64,000 nucleotides of DNA from Erwinia tasmaniensis Et1/99 (GCF_000026185.1 NC_010694.1:1860001-1924000), one strand, 5' to 3'; counted from the stretch's first letter, positions 9,617 to 18,888 are shown. Notes: generated by a model not told the origin, from the letters alone. A program made the numbers and translations.

Positions 9617-10312
9617 TTACAGGTAGACCAGTTCAATGGTAGTCTGACCGTCAAGTGTAATCGGCTGGCTGATATCAAGTTCAGAGGTTTTATTAATATA
9701 GGCACGAACATTGATCGTGCCGGTCATATTGGTAAAGATAACCGGAGTGTTCCCGCTGGGCTTGGACCATGAGATCAACGCTTCCTCTTTAAGATAGAAA
9801 GGAAGGTAGAGCATTTTATCCCACGAGGATGAACCGGAAGATAATAATTTGTGGAGATAATTAACCGGATTATCGTCGGCGTAGATACGGTCCATCATAA
9901 TATTGTATCCACCTATTTTTTTATCTCTACTCTTGCCCAGTCCAACAACTGCCTTACCATTTTCCACGGAAATTCCCATAGGCGTAAAGCCGCCAAAGGG
10001 ACCGTCCTCATCACCCCTTGCATCGGCAGCCGTGCCCGGACGACCGTTAATCGTTTTCAGGGCCAACCTAGTCGGGGCATCGCAGGTGATTGAAAACGTC
10101 AGCTGCTTGTTCTCCAGTTGGGTTAGTGAATCCGTGCTTAATGTAGCAGTGGAAATAATGCCATAGTCAATATTTCCACCATTAGATATAACGGGGGTGC
10201 ATGCCGAGGGTTTTATCGTTCCAATGACTTGCACGCCAACACTTTCAGATATTGCCGTGCCGGAGATCGTTGCCAACACGGCAATGACACAGGTCTTTAA
10301 TAAAAATTTCAT
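9617..10312 (-). CDS. DUF1120-type fimbrial subunit, first gene of operon
   Basis: A 231-residue exported protein with a clear signal peptide (cleavage near AISESVG). The mature N-terminus has the DUF1120 pattern: VQVIGTIKPSACTP with the first cysteine, NIDYG, then TFSITCDAPT with the second cysteine, and a beta-strand C-terminus ending IELVYL. DUF1120 proteins are encoded with chaperone-usher systems and are taken to be surface or fimbrial subunits. Being first and separated from the chaperone by a hairpin, this is the best candidate for the major subunit. Confidence 0.82.
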   Translation of the reverse strand: MKFLLKTCVIAVLATISGTAISESVGVQVIGTIKPSACTPVISNGGNIDYGIISTATLSTDSLTQLENKQLTFSITCDAPTRLALKTINGRPGTAADARGDEDGPFGGFTPMGISVENGKAVVGLGKSRDKKIGGYNIMMDRIYADDNPVNYLHKLLSSGSSSWDKMLYLPFYLKEEALISWSKPSGNTPVIFTNMTGTINVRAYINKTSELDISQPITLDGQTTIELVYL

Positions 10313-10799
10313 CTTTAATTACTCTTCAGGTTGGTAGGCTTTTCGGGTAATAGTTTTATGCCAGAAATAGCGGCATCGGGGATACCTTATCCGTTTTTAA
10401 TAGAAGGGGGGTAGTTCTTAATTAACGTGAGCGAAAAATAGATAGATATATCGCCAGTTATCTTGGAGGGTATCATAAAGATCGAATATCAATTTTATCA
10501 AGTGATGTTTGTCATGATAATGCTGTTTCTTACGTTTTAATTTCAAAATAAAACAATAAGGCATAACGGTTTTTATTAATAAAGAGAGGGGTGATGCCGT
10601 TATTTGTTATTTTCATTTTATTCATTGGTTATATATCAATAGATATCACCCTTTTCTTTAGAATGGCATAAAAGCGATGTTCGTAAGCCGCCATACGCAG
10701 ACCCCGTAGAATGAACATCTTGATACATAGGCATAATTTGCAACAAAGCTGTCACGGGTTAGACTGTCTTACAATAAATATCATCGAGGTGGAACCCAT
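10313..10799. other. Divergent promoter region between fimbrial operon and zntB
   Basis: A 487-bp A+T-rich stretch without a convincing gene. It must hold the fimbrial promoter (leftward) and the zntB promoter (rightward). A TACAAT hexamer at 10770-10775, 25 bp before the zntB start, could be a -10 box. A GAGGTGG ribosome site precedes the zntB ATG. No phase-variation inverted repeats or homopolymer switch were seen. Confidence 0.5.
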
Positions 10800-11783
10800 A
10801 TGGACGCTATTGCAGGAAAATCACTCCAGGTATCAGATGCAATTATCTCATGCCAGTTAGATGGTAAGGGCGGAATGACCCCCATCAACGGTGCTGAAGT
10901 ATTCGACAACGACCGTCCATGCTGGCTGCATCTTAATTACGCCCATCATGAAAGTGCTGACTGGTTGAGGCTGACGCCGCTGCTACCTGATGCGGTGCGC
11001 GATGCTCTCGGCGGCGACAGTATGCGCCCGCGCGTCAGTCGATTGGGTGATGGCACCATGATCACCTTACGCAGCGTCAATCTGAACACCGAGTCACGCC
11101 CAGAGCAGCTGGTGGTGATGCGGGTATTTATCAATGACAGGCTGATTATTTCCACCCGTCGGCGCAAAGTCTATGCGGTTGACGAAGTCCTTAGCGACCT
11201 CAAAAATGGCAATGGCCCGGTCAGCGGCGGTGGCTGGTTGGTGGACGTCTGTGATGTGTTAACTGACCATGCCAGTGAGTTTATTGAGCAGCTGCACGAC
11301 AAAATTATCGAGCTGGAAGATGCCGTGGTCGATCAGCAGGTGCCGCCGCGCGGCGAGCTGGCGATGATCCGTAAACAGTTAATCATCATGCGCCGCTACA
11401 TGGCGCCGCAACGCGACGTCTACTCACGGCTCGCTAGCGAGCGTCTGCCCTGGATGACCGATGACGATCGCCGCCGTATGCAGGATATCTCCGATCGTTT
11501 GGGAAGGGGGCTGGACGATCTCGATGCCAGCGTGGCACGTACTGGGGTCCTGTCTGATGAAATCGGAACCGTGATGGCGGAAGCGATGAATCGCCGCACC
11601 TATAGGATGTCATTAATGGCGGTTGTCTTTCTGCCGACCACTTTTCTGACCGGCCTTTTTGGCGTGAACCTGGGAGGGATCCCCGGCGGCGGATGGCGCT
11701 ATGGGTTTGGCGCATTCTGTCTGCTGTTGGTCTTTCTGGTGCTGGGCGTTGCCTGGTGGCTAAGAAAGCGCAAATGGCTCTGA
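10800..11783 (+). CDS. zntB: ZntB, zinc transporter of the CorA family
   Basis: A 327-residue CorA-family membrane protein. A long cytosolic alpha/beta and coiled region is followed by two C-terminal membrane helices (about 268-286 and 300-321). The signature loop reads GVN at 288-290 followed by LGGIPGG, the ZntB version of the CorA GMN motif. ZntB moves zinc across the inner membrane. It ends with a basic tail (RKRKWL). As in E. coli it lies directly upstream of the small RNA gene fnrS. Confidence 0.95.
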   Translation: MDAIAGKSLQVSDAIISCQLDGKGGMTPINGAEVFDNDRPCWLHLNYAHHESADWLRLTPLLPDAVRDALGGDSMRPRVSRLGDGTMITLRSVNLNTESRPEQLVVMRVFINDRLIISTRRRKVYAVDEVLSDLKNGNGPVSGGGWLVDVCDVLTDHASEFIEQLHDKIIELEDAVVDQQVPPRGELAMIRKQLIIMRRYMAPQRDVYSRLASERLPWMTDDDRRRMQDISDRLGRGLDDLDASVARTGVLSDEIGTVMAEAMNRRTYRMSLMAVVFLPTTFLTGLFGVNLGGIPGGGWRYGFGAFCLLLVFLVLGVAWWLRKRKWL

Positions 11784-11832
11784 GTAGCGACAATAATGAT
11801 TAGCATAGCTAATCGTTAAAAAAGACCTAATA

Positions 11833-11846
11833 CTGATCGATGTCAA
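11833..11846 (+). promoter_or_regulatory. Probable FNR box of the fnrS promoter
   Basis: The sequence CTGATCGATGTCAA matches the FNR consensus TTGAT-N4-ATCAA at 8 of 10 defined positions. Its centre lies about 42 bp before the predicted 5' end of fnrS at 11882, the classic class II activator position. A weak -10-like AACTCT lies at 11871-11876. In E. coli fnrS is strictly FNR-activated, so location and spacing support the call. Confidence 0.75.
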
Positions 11847-11881
11847 TAAAGGAGGTCGCGCTCCAGGGCAAACTCTCTTCC

Positions 11882-11999
11882 GCAGGTGAATGCAACGTCA
11901 AGCGATGGGCGTTGTGCTCCAATTTGTCCTTCTTCCTTTTTTGAATTGATGCATAGCAAATTTGATTCCTACGACACCGGCTTTTAGCCGGTTTTTTTT
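11882..11999 (+). ncRNA. fnrS: FnrS, FNR-activated Hfq-dependent small RNA
   Basis: The stretch beginning GCAGGTGAATGCAACGTC closely follows E. coli FnrS as I recall it. It also shares the GCGATGGGCGTTG core, the CTTCCTTTTTTGAATT stretch and the TGCATAGCA segment. It ends in a terminator stem and T-run. The gene sits just after zntB and before dbpA-region genes, the same context as in E. coli. FnrS is made without oxygen and represses mRNAs for aerobic enzymes such as sodB, metE and folX. The terminator stem differs from E. coli and is shorter. The 5' end is set by homology and by spacing from the FNR box. Confidence 0.92.
11976..11999 (+). terminator. Intrinsic terminator of fnrS
   Basis: ACCGGC (11976-11981), loop TTTTA, GCCGGT (11987-11992), then seven T. 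This is the 3' end of the small RNA and may also stop zntB transcripts. Confidence 0.93.
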
Positions 12000-12136
12000 G
12001 CTCCTGTTAACACGATATAAAGCCTTACATGATGCGCTCAGACTCATAGGCCCGTGTGTAATAAGAGTAAGAATGACGATCAAACCAGGGAAAATTCTAG
12101 CCGTTTAACGATGAATTCCTCATGGAGAAAAGTTTG

Positions 12137-13936
12137 ATGTCACGTTGCCTACTCAATATCGCTACGGCGTTATTACTTACGTTTTTGCTGTCTGCTTCTT
12201 TAGGTCAGGCGGTGGCCGGTAAAGCAGATATTACAACAACCGCAGAGATGCAGAAGTCTGATGATCTACCCATATGGTGGAAACAGGCGGTATTTTATCA
12301 GGTTTACCCACGATCTTTTAAGGATACAAATGATGATGGCGTCGGCGACCTGCAAGGAATTATTGAAAAGCTCGACTATCTGAAGCATCTGGGTATTGAT
12401 GCTATCTGGATCAATCCACATTACGACTCACCCAACACCGATAACGGCTATGATATCAGCGACTACCGCAAAATCATGAAAGAATACGGTACGATGGAAG
12501 ACTTCGATCGTCTTATTGCGGAGATGAATAAACGTGATATGCGATTGATGATTGATGTCGTGATTAATCATACCAGCGATCGGCACAACTGGTTTGTGCA
12601 AAGTAAAAGCGGCAAAGATAACCCGTATCGGGATTATTATTTCTGGCGTGATGGAAAGCAGGGCAAACCGCCTAATAACTATCCCTCATTCTTCGGCGGT
12701 TCAGCGTGGGAGAAAGACGATAAATCTGACCAGTATTACCTGCATTATTTTGCAAAGCAGCAGCCAGACCTGAACTGGGATAATCCCAAAGTGCGTGAAG
12801 AACTCTACGAGATGTTACGCTTTTGGTTAGATAAGGGCGTGTCCGGCCTGCGGTTTGATACGGTCGCCACCTATTCAAAGATTGCGGGCTTCCCGGATCT
12901 CACTCCTCAGCAACGCCAGAATTTCGCACAAGCCTACACGGAAGGACCTGATATTCATCGCTATATCAAAGAAATGAATCAGAAGGTATTTTCGCAATAT
13001 GACGTTGCCACCGCCGGCGAGATATTTGGTGTTCCTTTAGATAAAGCCGTTAACTATTTCAGCAGCCGGCGTGAAGAGCTGAATATTGCCTTTACCTTTG
13101 ACCTAATCCGTCTCGATCGCGGGGTAGAGGAGCGGTGGCGCCAGAAAGCATGGAGCTTGACGGAGTTTCGCCAAACCATTGGCAGAGTTGACCGCTCAAC
13201 GGGAAAATATGGCTGGAATGCTTTCTTCCTTGATAATCACGACAACCCGCGTGCCGTATCGCATTTTGGTGACGATCGGCCCCGATGGAGAGTGTTATCT
13301 GCTAAAGCGCTGGCAACCTTGATTATCACCCAGCGTGCAACGCCTTTTATTTATCAAGGCTCTGAACTTGGCATGACAAATTATCCGTTCAAGAGCATCA
13401 GCGACTTCGACGATATTGAAGTTAAAGGTTTTTGGCAGGATTACGTGGCGAGCGGTAAGGTTGATGCCAATGATTTTTTACATAACGTACGCATGACCAG
13501 CCGTGATAACAGCCGCACGCCATTTCAGTGGAATACCACTAAAAATGCCGGTTTTACCTCCGGGACACCCTGGTTCAAAATCAATCCCAACTTTACTCAG
13601 ATAAATGCTGCCGATCAGATCGATGATCCTGATTCGGTGTTCAACTATTATCGCAAGCTGATCGGCCTGCGGCATGCTATTCCGGCACTAACTTACGGCG
13701 AGTACAGCGACCTGGACCCCAACAATGATACGGTTTACGCCTATACGCGCACTGACGGAGATGAACGCTATTTAGTGGTGATCAATTTCAAGGAACAGAA
13801 AGTTAACTTTCGACTGCCGGAAAATATGACCATCAAAAAAGTCGTGATGGAGAGTCATGCTAAAGAAGCCGTTGCCATGAATGCCACTGTGCTTGAGTTA
13901 CAGCCGTGGCAATCGGGCATTTACCGGCTTAATTAA
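12137..13936 (+). CDS. Secreted sucrose isomerase (isomaltulose/trehalulose synthase), GH13
   Basis: The ATG at 12137 is preferred over 12122 because GGAG lies 9 bases before it; this gives 599 residues, close to E. rhapontici PalI (600). After a signal peptide (to about QAVAGKA) comes a GH13_31 alpha-amylase-fold enzyme. With this start the catalytic nucleophile is Asp241 in RFDTVATYSK, the acid Glu295 in GEIFG and the third acid Asp369 in NHDNPRAVSH, the same numbers as in PalI. FDTVATYSK is the sucrose-isomerase form of this motif. The product-determining RLDRD motif reads RLDRG at 325-329. Predicted role: periplasmic conversion of sucrose to isomaltulose and trehalulose. An alpha-glucosidase is the alternative. 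Confidence 0.85.
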   Translation: MSRCLLNIATALLLTFLLSASLGQAVAGKADITTTAEMQKSDDLPIWWKQAVFYQVYPRSFKDTNDDGVGDLQGIIEKLDYLKHLGIDAIWINPHYDSPNTDNGYDISDYRKIMKEYGTMEDFDRLIAEMNKRDMRLMIDVVINHTSDRHNWFVQSKSGKDNPYRDYYFWRDGKQGKPPNNYPSFFGGSAWEKDDKSDQYYLHYFAKQQPDLNWDNPKVREELYEMLRFWLDKGVSGLRFDTVATYSKIAGFPDLTPQQRQNFAQAYTEGPDIHRYIKEMNQKVFSQYDVATAGEIFGVPLDKAVNYFSSRREELNIAFTFDLIRLDRGVEERWRQKAWSLTEFRQTIGRVDRSTGKYGWNAFFLDNHDNPRAVSHFGDDRPRWRVLSAKALATLIITQRATPFIYQGSELGMTNYPFKSISDFDDIEVKGFWQDYVASGKVDANDFLHNVRMTSRDNSRTPFQWNTTKNAGFTSGTPWFKINPNFTQINAADQIDDPDSVFNYYRKLIGLRHAIPALTYGEYSDLDPNNDTVYAYTRTDGDERYLVVINFKEQKVNFRLPENMTIKKVVMESHAKEAVAMNATVLELQPWQSGIYRLN

Positions 13937-13946
13937 AAAGCATTAG

Positions 13947-13979
13947 GGCCAGAAAACGCGAGATCTCCGTGCTCTGGCC
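13947..13979 (+). terminator. Possible weak terminator after sucrose isomerase
   Basis: GGCCAGA (13947-13953) pairs with TCTGGCC (13973-13979) across a 19-base loop; no clear T-run follows. It lies between the convergent isomerase and ttcA genes. Confidence 0.35.
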
Positions 13980-14049
13980 GCTATGACTGGCGGTGCGAAC
14001 CGTTGCTCTATGGTCGGCGGTATCCCGGCAGAGTCAGTTATTCGCCCGA

Positions 14050-14979
14050 CTAACGAATTTGTACCACGTCCAGACGGGCAGGCGTGGCTTCGTCTTCCTC
14101 CGGCTGCCAGGCAGACGGCTGAAGAGGCAGGGTTTCGCGGTCAAAGGCTAAATCGCCCCCGTCTATCACCTCGCTACCGTGACGGATCTGTTTAAAGTCG
14201 AAAAGATCGGCATCGGCAAGATGCGAAGGCACCACGTTCTGCATTGCGGTGAACATCGTTTCGATACGCCCGGGATAGCGCTTATCCCAGTCGCGTAGCA
14301 TATCGCCAATCACCTGACGCTGAAGGTTAGGCTGCGAGCCGCACAGGTTACATGGGATGATCGGGTACTGACGAGCGATAGCAAAACGCTCTATGTCTTT
14401 TTCGCGGCAGTAGGCCAGTGGGCGAATAACGATATGCTGGCCATCGTCACTCATCAGTTTCGGCGGCATTCCCTTCATTTTTCCACCGTAAAACATATTC
14501 AGAAACAGCGTTTGCAGGATGTCATCACGATGGTGACCGAGAGCGATTTTAGTACAGCCCAGCTCGCTGGCCGTGCGGTAAAGAATGCCACGGCGCAGGC
14601 GCGAGCAGAGAGAGCAGGTTGTTTTTCCTTCCGGGATCTTCTCTTTGACAATGCTGTAAGTGTCTTCGTCGACAATCTTATATTCCACGCCCTGTTGTTC
14701 AAGGTATTCAGGCAGGATATGCGCCGGGAAACCCGGTTGTTTCTGATCGAGGTTTACCGCCACCAGTGAGAAAGAAATCGGCGCGCTTTGCTGCAAATTG
14801 CGTAAAATTTCCAGCATGGTGTAGCTGTCTTTACCGCCTGACAGGCAAACCATAATGCGGTCGCCTTCTTCGATCATATTGAAATCAGCAATCGCTTCAC
14901 CCACGTTACGGCGCAGGCGCTTTTGAAGCTTGTTCAGATTGTATTGACCTTTTTTGCTATTTTCTTGATTTGATTGCAT
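14050..14979 (-). CDS. ttcA: TtcA, tRNA-cytidine(32) 2-thiolation enzyme
   Basis: A 309-residue PP-loop ATPase. The PP-loop SGGKDS is at 47-52. Cysteines at 122 and 125 (CSLC) and 213 (CNLC) match the three ligands of the 4Fe-4S cluster in E. coli TtcA. The enzyme makes 2-thiocytidine at position 32 of some tRNAs in the cytosol. In E. coli it also lies in the zntB-fnrS-dbpA neighbourhood. The start ATG is preceded by GAGAAAG on the minus strand. Confidence 0.96.
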   Translation of the reverse strand: MQSNQENSKKGQYNLNKLQKRLRRNVGEAIADFNMIEEGDRIMVCLSGGKDSYTMLEILRNLQQSAPISFSLVAVNLDQKQPGFPAHILPEYLEQQGVEYKIVDEDTYSIVKEKIPEGKTTCSLCSRLRRGILYRTASELGCTKIALGHHRDDILQTLFLNMFYGGKMKGMPPKLMSDDGQHIVIRPLAYCREKDIERFAIARQYPIIPCNLCGSQPNLQRQVIGDMLRDWDKRYPGRIETMFTAMQNVVPSHLADADLFDFKQIRHGSEVIDGGDLAFDRETLPLQPSAWQPEEDEATPARLDVVQIR

Positions 14980-15177
14980 TTTATAGACTTTCTCATATCG
15001 CAGGATTGGTGAAGAACACCCGCAGGCCAGGCTTATAAAGCAGATTGCCGTGTATGGTACGGATTCCGCCGGGGAATTCCAGCAGGTTTTGCGGGCGTAC
15101 TGATGTCACGAGCAATTTTGTACTGCGGCACGCAAATCTCGACTAAGCTTGATAAAACAGATCGAAAGGAGAGTGTC

Positions 15178-15303
15178 ATGTCGCAACCTGAACGTCACGA
15201 TGAAACGCATCCCGCTAAAGATGAGCCAAAAGAACACGGCGAAGTGCCGCGCAGTCCGGACAGCAGTGAAGACGATAAAAAAGATCCGTACCGATCCCGT
15301 TGA
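15178..15303 (+). CDS. Small acidic hypothetical protein, 41 residues
   Basis: The ATG at 15178 is preceded by a strong AAGGAGAG ribosome site 4-11 bases upstream, which is the main argument that this short frame is real. An upstream ATG in frame (15103) has no such site. The product is very hydrophilic and rich in Asp, Glu, Lys, Pro and Ser, with no hydrophobic segment, so probably disordered and cytosolic. It ends 60 bp before dbpA on the same strand and may share its transcript. I do not recognise a family and propose no function. Confidence 0.6.
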   Translation: MSQPERHDETHPAKDEPKEHGEVPRSPDSSEDDKKDPYRSR

Positions 15304-15363
15304 GCCGCGGTAATCTGTTACAATCTCCCTCAATAACCCCTCCGATTTCCAGAGAACTTCGTC

Positions 15364-16743
15364 GTGACTGCTTTTTCTACCCTGACACAACTGCCAGCCA
15401 GCCAGATCGATAACCTTAACGAACTGGGCTACCTTGCCATGACCCCGGTACAGGCGGCGTCGCTGCCCGCAATATTAGAGGGACGTGACGTCCGCGCCCA
15501 GGCCAAAACCGGCAGTGGGAAAACCGCCGCATTTGGTTTGGGCGTCATGCACCGCGTTGATGCCAGCCAGTATGTCACTCAGGCGCTGGTGCTCTGTCCT
15601 ACGCGTGAACTTGCCGACCAGGTGACGAAAGAGTTACGTCGTCTGGCGCGCTTTACCGCCAATATTAAGATCCTCACCCTGTGCGGTGGTCAGCCCGTTG
15701 GCGCACAGCGTGACTCCCTGCTGCACGCGCCGCATATCGTGGTCGGAACGCCGGGACGTATTCTGGATCATCTTAAACGCGAAACGCTGAAGCTCGACGC
15801 GATCACCACCCTGGTGTTGGATGAAGCCGACCGCATGCTGGAAATGGGCTTCCGTGAAGATATCGATATGATTATCAGCCACAGCCCGCAGCAGCGTCAG
15901 ACCCTGCTATTTTCCGCCACCTGGCCGCAGGCGATTGCTCATATCAGTCAGAAAATCCAGCGTGATCCGCTGACGGTTGAAACCGGCGATGTTTCTGACC
16001 TGCCGGCGATTGAGCAAACCTTCTATGAAGCCGGGGCGCGTGAAAAGCTGACGGCATTGATCGGACTGCTCAGCGAACGCCAGCCTGCTTCCTGCGTGGT
16101 GTTCTGCAATACCAAACGCGAATGTGATGATATCGCCTATGCGTTGGAGAATGCCCAGATCAGCGCACAGCCGCTGCATGGCGATCTTGAGCAGCGCGAT
16201 CGCGATCAGATGCTGATACGTTTTGCCAACGGCAGCTGCCGAGTGCTGGTGGCAACCGACGTGGCGGCACGCGGGCTGGACATTAAAGCGCTGTCGATGG
16301 TGGTGAATTATCAGCTCTCATTTGACCCTGAAGTGCACGTACACCGTATTGGTCGAACCGCTCGTGCAGGGCAGGAGGGTTGCGCCGTGAGTTTGGTGGC
16401 GCCTGATGAAATGATACGTGCGCATGCGCTCGAGGACTATTTACAGCAAAAGCTGGCCTGGAGCCCGGTTTCCACGTTGAAATCAGCGGTCAGCAAGCCG
16501 CTGCCGGCTGAAATGGTGACGGTAAGCCTGGACGGCGGACGTAAGGCCAAAATTCGCCCCGGCGACATCCTGGGTGCATTGACCGGTGAGGGGGGACTAC
16601 GGGGCGATCAGGTCGGCAAAATCGATATTGGCCCGACCCTGGCCTATGTGGCTATCCCCCGCGAGCTGGTGCGCAAGGTGATGCAGCAGCTACAGCAGGT
16701 AAAGATTAAGGGTAAAACCTGTCGGGCGCGGCTGCTGAAATAA
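15364..16743 (+). CDS. dbpA: DbpA, ATP-dependent DEAD-box RNA helicase for 23S rRNA
   Basis: A 459-residue protein starting with GTG (E. coli DbpA is 457 and begins with the same MTAFSTL). Q motif at MTPVQAASLP, Walker A AKTGSGKT at 47-54, DEAD box in VLDEADRML, SAT motif in LFSATWPQ, and motif VI HRIGRTARAG. The C-terminal domain (about 385-459) is the DbpA RNA-binding domain, which recognises hairpin 92 of 23S rRNA. The helicase acts in large-subunit assembly. It is monocistronic or co-transcribed with the small frame just upstream. Confidence 0.97.
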   Translation: MTAFSTLTQLPASQIDNLNELGYLAMTPVQAASLPAILEGRDVRAQAKTGSGKTAAFGLGVMHRVDASQYVTQALVLCPTRELADQVTKELRRLARFTANIKILTLCGGQPVGAQRDSLLHAPHIVVGTPGRILDHLKRETLKLDAITTLVLDEADRMLEMGFREDIDMIISHSPQQRQTLLFSATWPQAIAHISQKIQRDPLTVETGDVSDLPAIEQTFYEAGAREKLTALIGLLSERQPASCVVFCNTKRECDDIAYALENAQISAQPLHGDLEQRDRDQMLIRFANGSCRVLVATDVAARGLDIKALSMVVNYQLSFDPEVHVHRIGRTARAGQEGCAVSLVAPDEMIRAHALEDYLQQKLAWSPVSTLKSAVSKPLPAEMVTVSLDGGRKAKIRPGDILGALTGEGGLRGDQVGKIDIGPTLAYVAIPRELVRKVMQQLQQVKIKGKTCRARLLK

Positions 16744-16749
16744 CGTCAC

Positions 16750-16783
16750 CAGGCAGCCGGAGTAAAACAGTTCCGGCTGCCTG
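16750..16783. terminator. Bidirectional terminator between dbpA and the ABM gene
   Basis: A perfect 12-bp stem (CAGGCAGCCGGA 16750-16761 and its complement 16772-16783) with a 10-base loop between convergent genes. A T-rich stretch follows on the plus side some bases later. Confidence 0.85.
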
Positions 16784-16789
16784 ATACGC

Positions 16790-17077
16790 TTAGATTTTAT
16801 TAATTAACGGGGCTTCAGCCAGCAGCGGGCCGGCTTCTTTAAGTAAGGTTAAGAAGTGGGGCTGGGCTTCATGCAGGTCTACGGCTGCCGCGTTCTTCCA
16901 AGTTTCATGGAACAGGAAGCTGTCACTGTTTTCAACACTACGATATAAATCATAATGCACGTTACCCTGTTCAAGTCGACTTGGTGGCACGCAGCGCTGT
17001 AAAACTTCATAAAGTTCATCACCTTTACCCGGTTTGGCGATCATGCTGGCGATAATCAAAATGGGTTTGTCAGACAT
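16790..17077 (-). CDS. Antibiotic biosynthesis monooxygenase (ABM) domain protein
   Basis: A 95-residue single-domain protein with the ferredoxin-like ABM pattern: MIAKPGKGDELYEVLQ, a central GNVHYDLYRS strand and the FHETWKN motif with conserved His, Glu and Trp. Close relatives include YgiN-type quinol monooxygenases and small heme- or quinone-acting enzymes. It is cytosolic and has no signal peptide. AAGGAG lies before its start on the minus strand. Substrate is unknown. Confidence 0.8.
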   Translation of the reverse strand: MSDKPILIIASMIAKPGKGDELYEVLQRCVPPSRLEQGNVHYDLYRSVENSDSFLFHETWKNAAAVDLHEAQPHFLTLLKEAGPLLAEAPLINKI

Positions 17078-17362
17078 CTTTATCTCCTTAAAGAATCATC
17101 AATCGTGTTAACGAATATGCCGCAGCAGGGCGAAATAGGTCTGTTAGACTGGCACGGCTCGCCCCATTTGCCATAAGCATTTCTGGCTCTTAAGCATTAA
17201 GCCTACCCCATGCACGATTCAGTCCCGTGATAATTCAGACTTTGTCTGTTGAAGTTCTCTGAACGTTGTTTTGTAAAAAAGCGTGACAACTATCGACCTG
17301 ATGTGAAACGTGGCCTATGCTGATCTTCCCGTCTAAGCACATTCCGAACCGGAGCCCGTTTG

Positions 17363-17638
17363 ATGAAAGCAGCAACATTGTTGTGGGTGGTGGCAGCGTC
17401 TTTATTACTGTCCGCCTGCAGTAGCGACCGTGATGATGAACCTCCGCAGCAGGCCACGGCGGCTCATGTTCCTGCCAGAGTTGAGATGGCAGACCTGGCG
17501 GCAAATCATTGCCTGAACGCCGGAGGAACCCTGGCTCTTTCTCGTCAGCTGGATGGAAGCGCGGTAGGGATGTGTCAACTGAAGAATGGCCGTCGCTGCT
17601 CGGAAAGTGCCTTGCTCAACGGAAGCTGTGCCCGATAA
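17363..17638 (+). CDS. ydbJ: DUF333 lipoprotein, YdbJ-like
   Basis: The ATG at 17363 has GGAG 8 bases upstream and yields 91 residues with a lipoprotein signal peptide; the lipobox LSAC puts the lipid-modified cysteine at residue 19. The C-terminal half has the DUF333 pattern (NHCLNAGGTL, GMCQLKNGRRCSESALLNGSC), with four cysteines. In E. coli ydbJ lies next to hslJ and ldhA. Here ldhA follows on the other strand but hslJ is absent, so the orthology rests on domain plus place. Function is unknown. Confidence 0.78.
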   Translation: MKAATLLWVVAASLLLSACSSDRDDEPPQQATAAHVPARVEMADLAANHCLNAGGTLALSRQLDGSAVGMCQLKNGRRCSESALLNGSCAR

Positions 17639-17713
17639 CCGTCATCCTATGCGGCACGGGTAACTATCCCGGTCACCGACGGGTTCCGGCTTCCGGGATC
17701 TCTTCTCTCAAAA

Positions 17714-18706
17714 TTATGGGGTCAACAGGTTATCGCAAGGTTCGCCCTTTTCTAACTGCCGCAGATTCTCCAGCGTAGTGTGTGAAATATTGGTTAATGC
17801 TTCAGCGGTAAGGAACGCCTGGTGGCCGGTGAACAGCACGTTATGGCAGGCCGACAGACGACGGAAAATATCGTCCTGGATCACGTCATTCGATTTATCC
17901 TCAAAGAACAAATCGCGCTCGTTCTCATAGACATCCATCCCTAACGAACCAATTTTCTGCTGCTTAAGCGCGTCTATTGCCGCCTGTGAGTCGATCAGTC
18001 CGCCACGGCTGGTATTTATCACCATTACCCCTTGTTTCATCTTGGCAAAAGCGCTCTGATCGAGCAGGTGGTGGTTCTCCTCCGTAAGCGGGCAGTGCAG
18101 GGTAATCACATCAGACTGGCTGAACAGGGTTTGAATATCGACATATTCTACGCCCAGCGCCAGAGCATCCGGACTCTGCCAGGGATCAACGGCCAGCAGG
18201 CGCATGCCAAAACCTTTCAGAATACGCAGTACGGCAATCCCGATTTTACCCGTGCCCACCACCCCGGCGGTGCGGCCGTGCATATTAAAACCAATCAAGC
18301 CTTCCAGCGAAAAGTTGGCGTCGCGCGTGCGCTGGTATGCCCGATGAATACGGCGGTTAAGGGTCATCATCATGCCCACCGCGTGCTCCGCTACCGCCTC
18401 CGGCGAGTAGGCCGGAACCCGAACGACTTTCATACCCAAGTCAGCGGCGGCATCAAGGTCAACATTATTGAAACCCGCGCAGCGCAGAGCGATAAATTTG
18501 ACGCCCTGTTTCGCCAGCGCTTCCAACACCACCCGGCTGCCATCGTCATTAACGAAGATGCAAACCCCTTCACAGCCCTCGGCATTTTTCGCCGTCGCTT
18601 CGCTCAACAGAAAATCGAAAAACTCAAATTCAAATCCGTAGTCCGCATTGACCTGCTCGAGGTATTTCCTGTCGTACTGCTTATTGCTGTAAACCGCAAT
18701 TTTCAT
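17714..18706 (-). CDS. ldhA: LdhA, fermentative D-lactate dehydrogenase
   Basis: The ATG at 18706 is chosen because AAAGGAGAG lies just upstream on the minus strand and the product then starts MKIAVYSNKQYD, as E. coli LdhA; it is 330 residues (E. coli 329). NAD-binding motif VVGTGKIG, the active-site arginine region INTSRGGLID, a glutamate in GMDVYENE and the catalytic His in FTGHQAFLT are present. The cytosolic enzyme reduces pyruvate to D-lactate with NADH during fermentation. It is divergent from ydbH, as in E. coli. Confidence 0.97.
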   Translation of the reverse strand: MKIAVYSNKQYDRKYLEQVNADYGFEFEFFDFLLSEATAKNAEGCEGVCIFVNDDGSRVVLEALAKQGVKFIALRCAGFNNVDLDAAADLGMKVVRVPAYSPEAVAEHAVGMMMTLNRRIHRAYQRTRDANFSLEGLIGFNMHGRTAGVVGTGKIGIAVLRILKGFGMRLLAVDPWQSPDALALGVEYVDIQTLFSQSDVITLHCPLTEENHHLLDQSAFAKMKQGVMVINTSRGGLIDSQAAIDALKQQKIGSLGMDVYENERDLFFEDKSNDVIQDDIFRRLSACHNVLFTGHQAFLTAEALTNISHTTLENLRQLEKGEPCDNLLTP

Positions 18707-18888
18707 GGTTTCTCTCCTTTGTGCGCGCATGATTGACCGTGTAGCAGTGTAACAATTAATGCACGATCGGTAGACTGGTCGGAACAAAAAGGTAGCATAT
18801 CGGCCCTATTGCCGCGAAATACTTCACCCTTGTGGCATTCCGTGCCATCATTTACTCAATAATCACGGACTGAACAGGATTAGCCGCC

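Noticed and set aside
17639..17713. hslJ between ydbJ and ldhA as in E. coli
   Set aside because: The gap is only 75 bp with no frame; hslJ is absent here.
18032..18736. 234-residue plus-strand frame
   Set aside because: It is wholly antisense to ldhA, whose protein sequence is clearly conserved.
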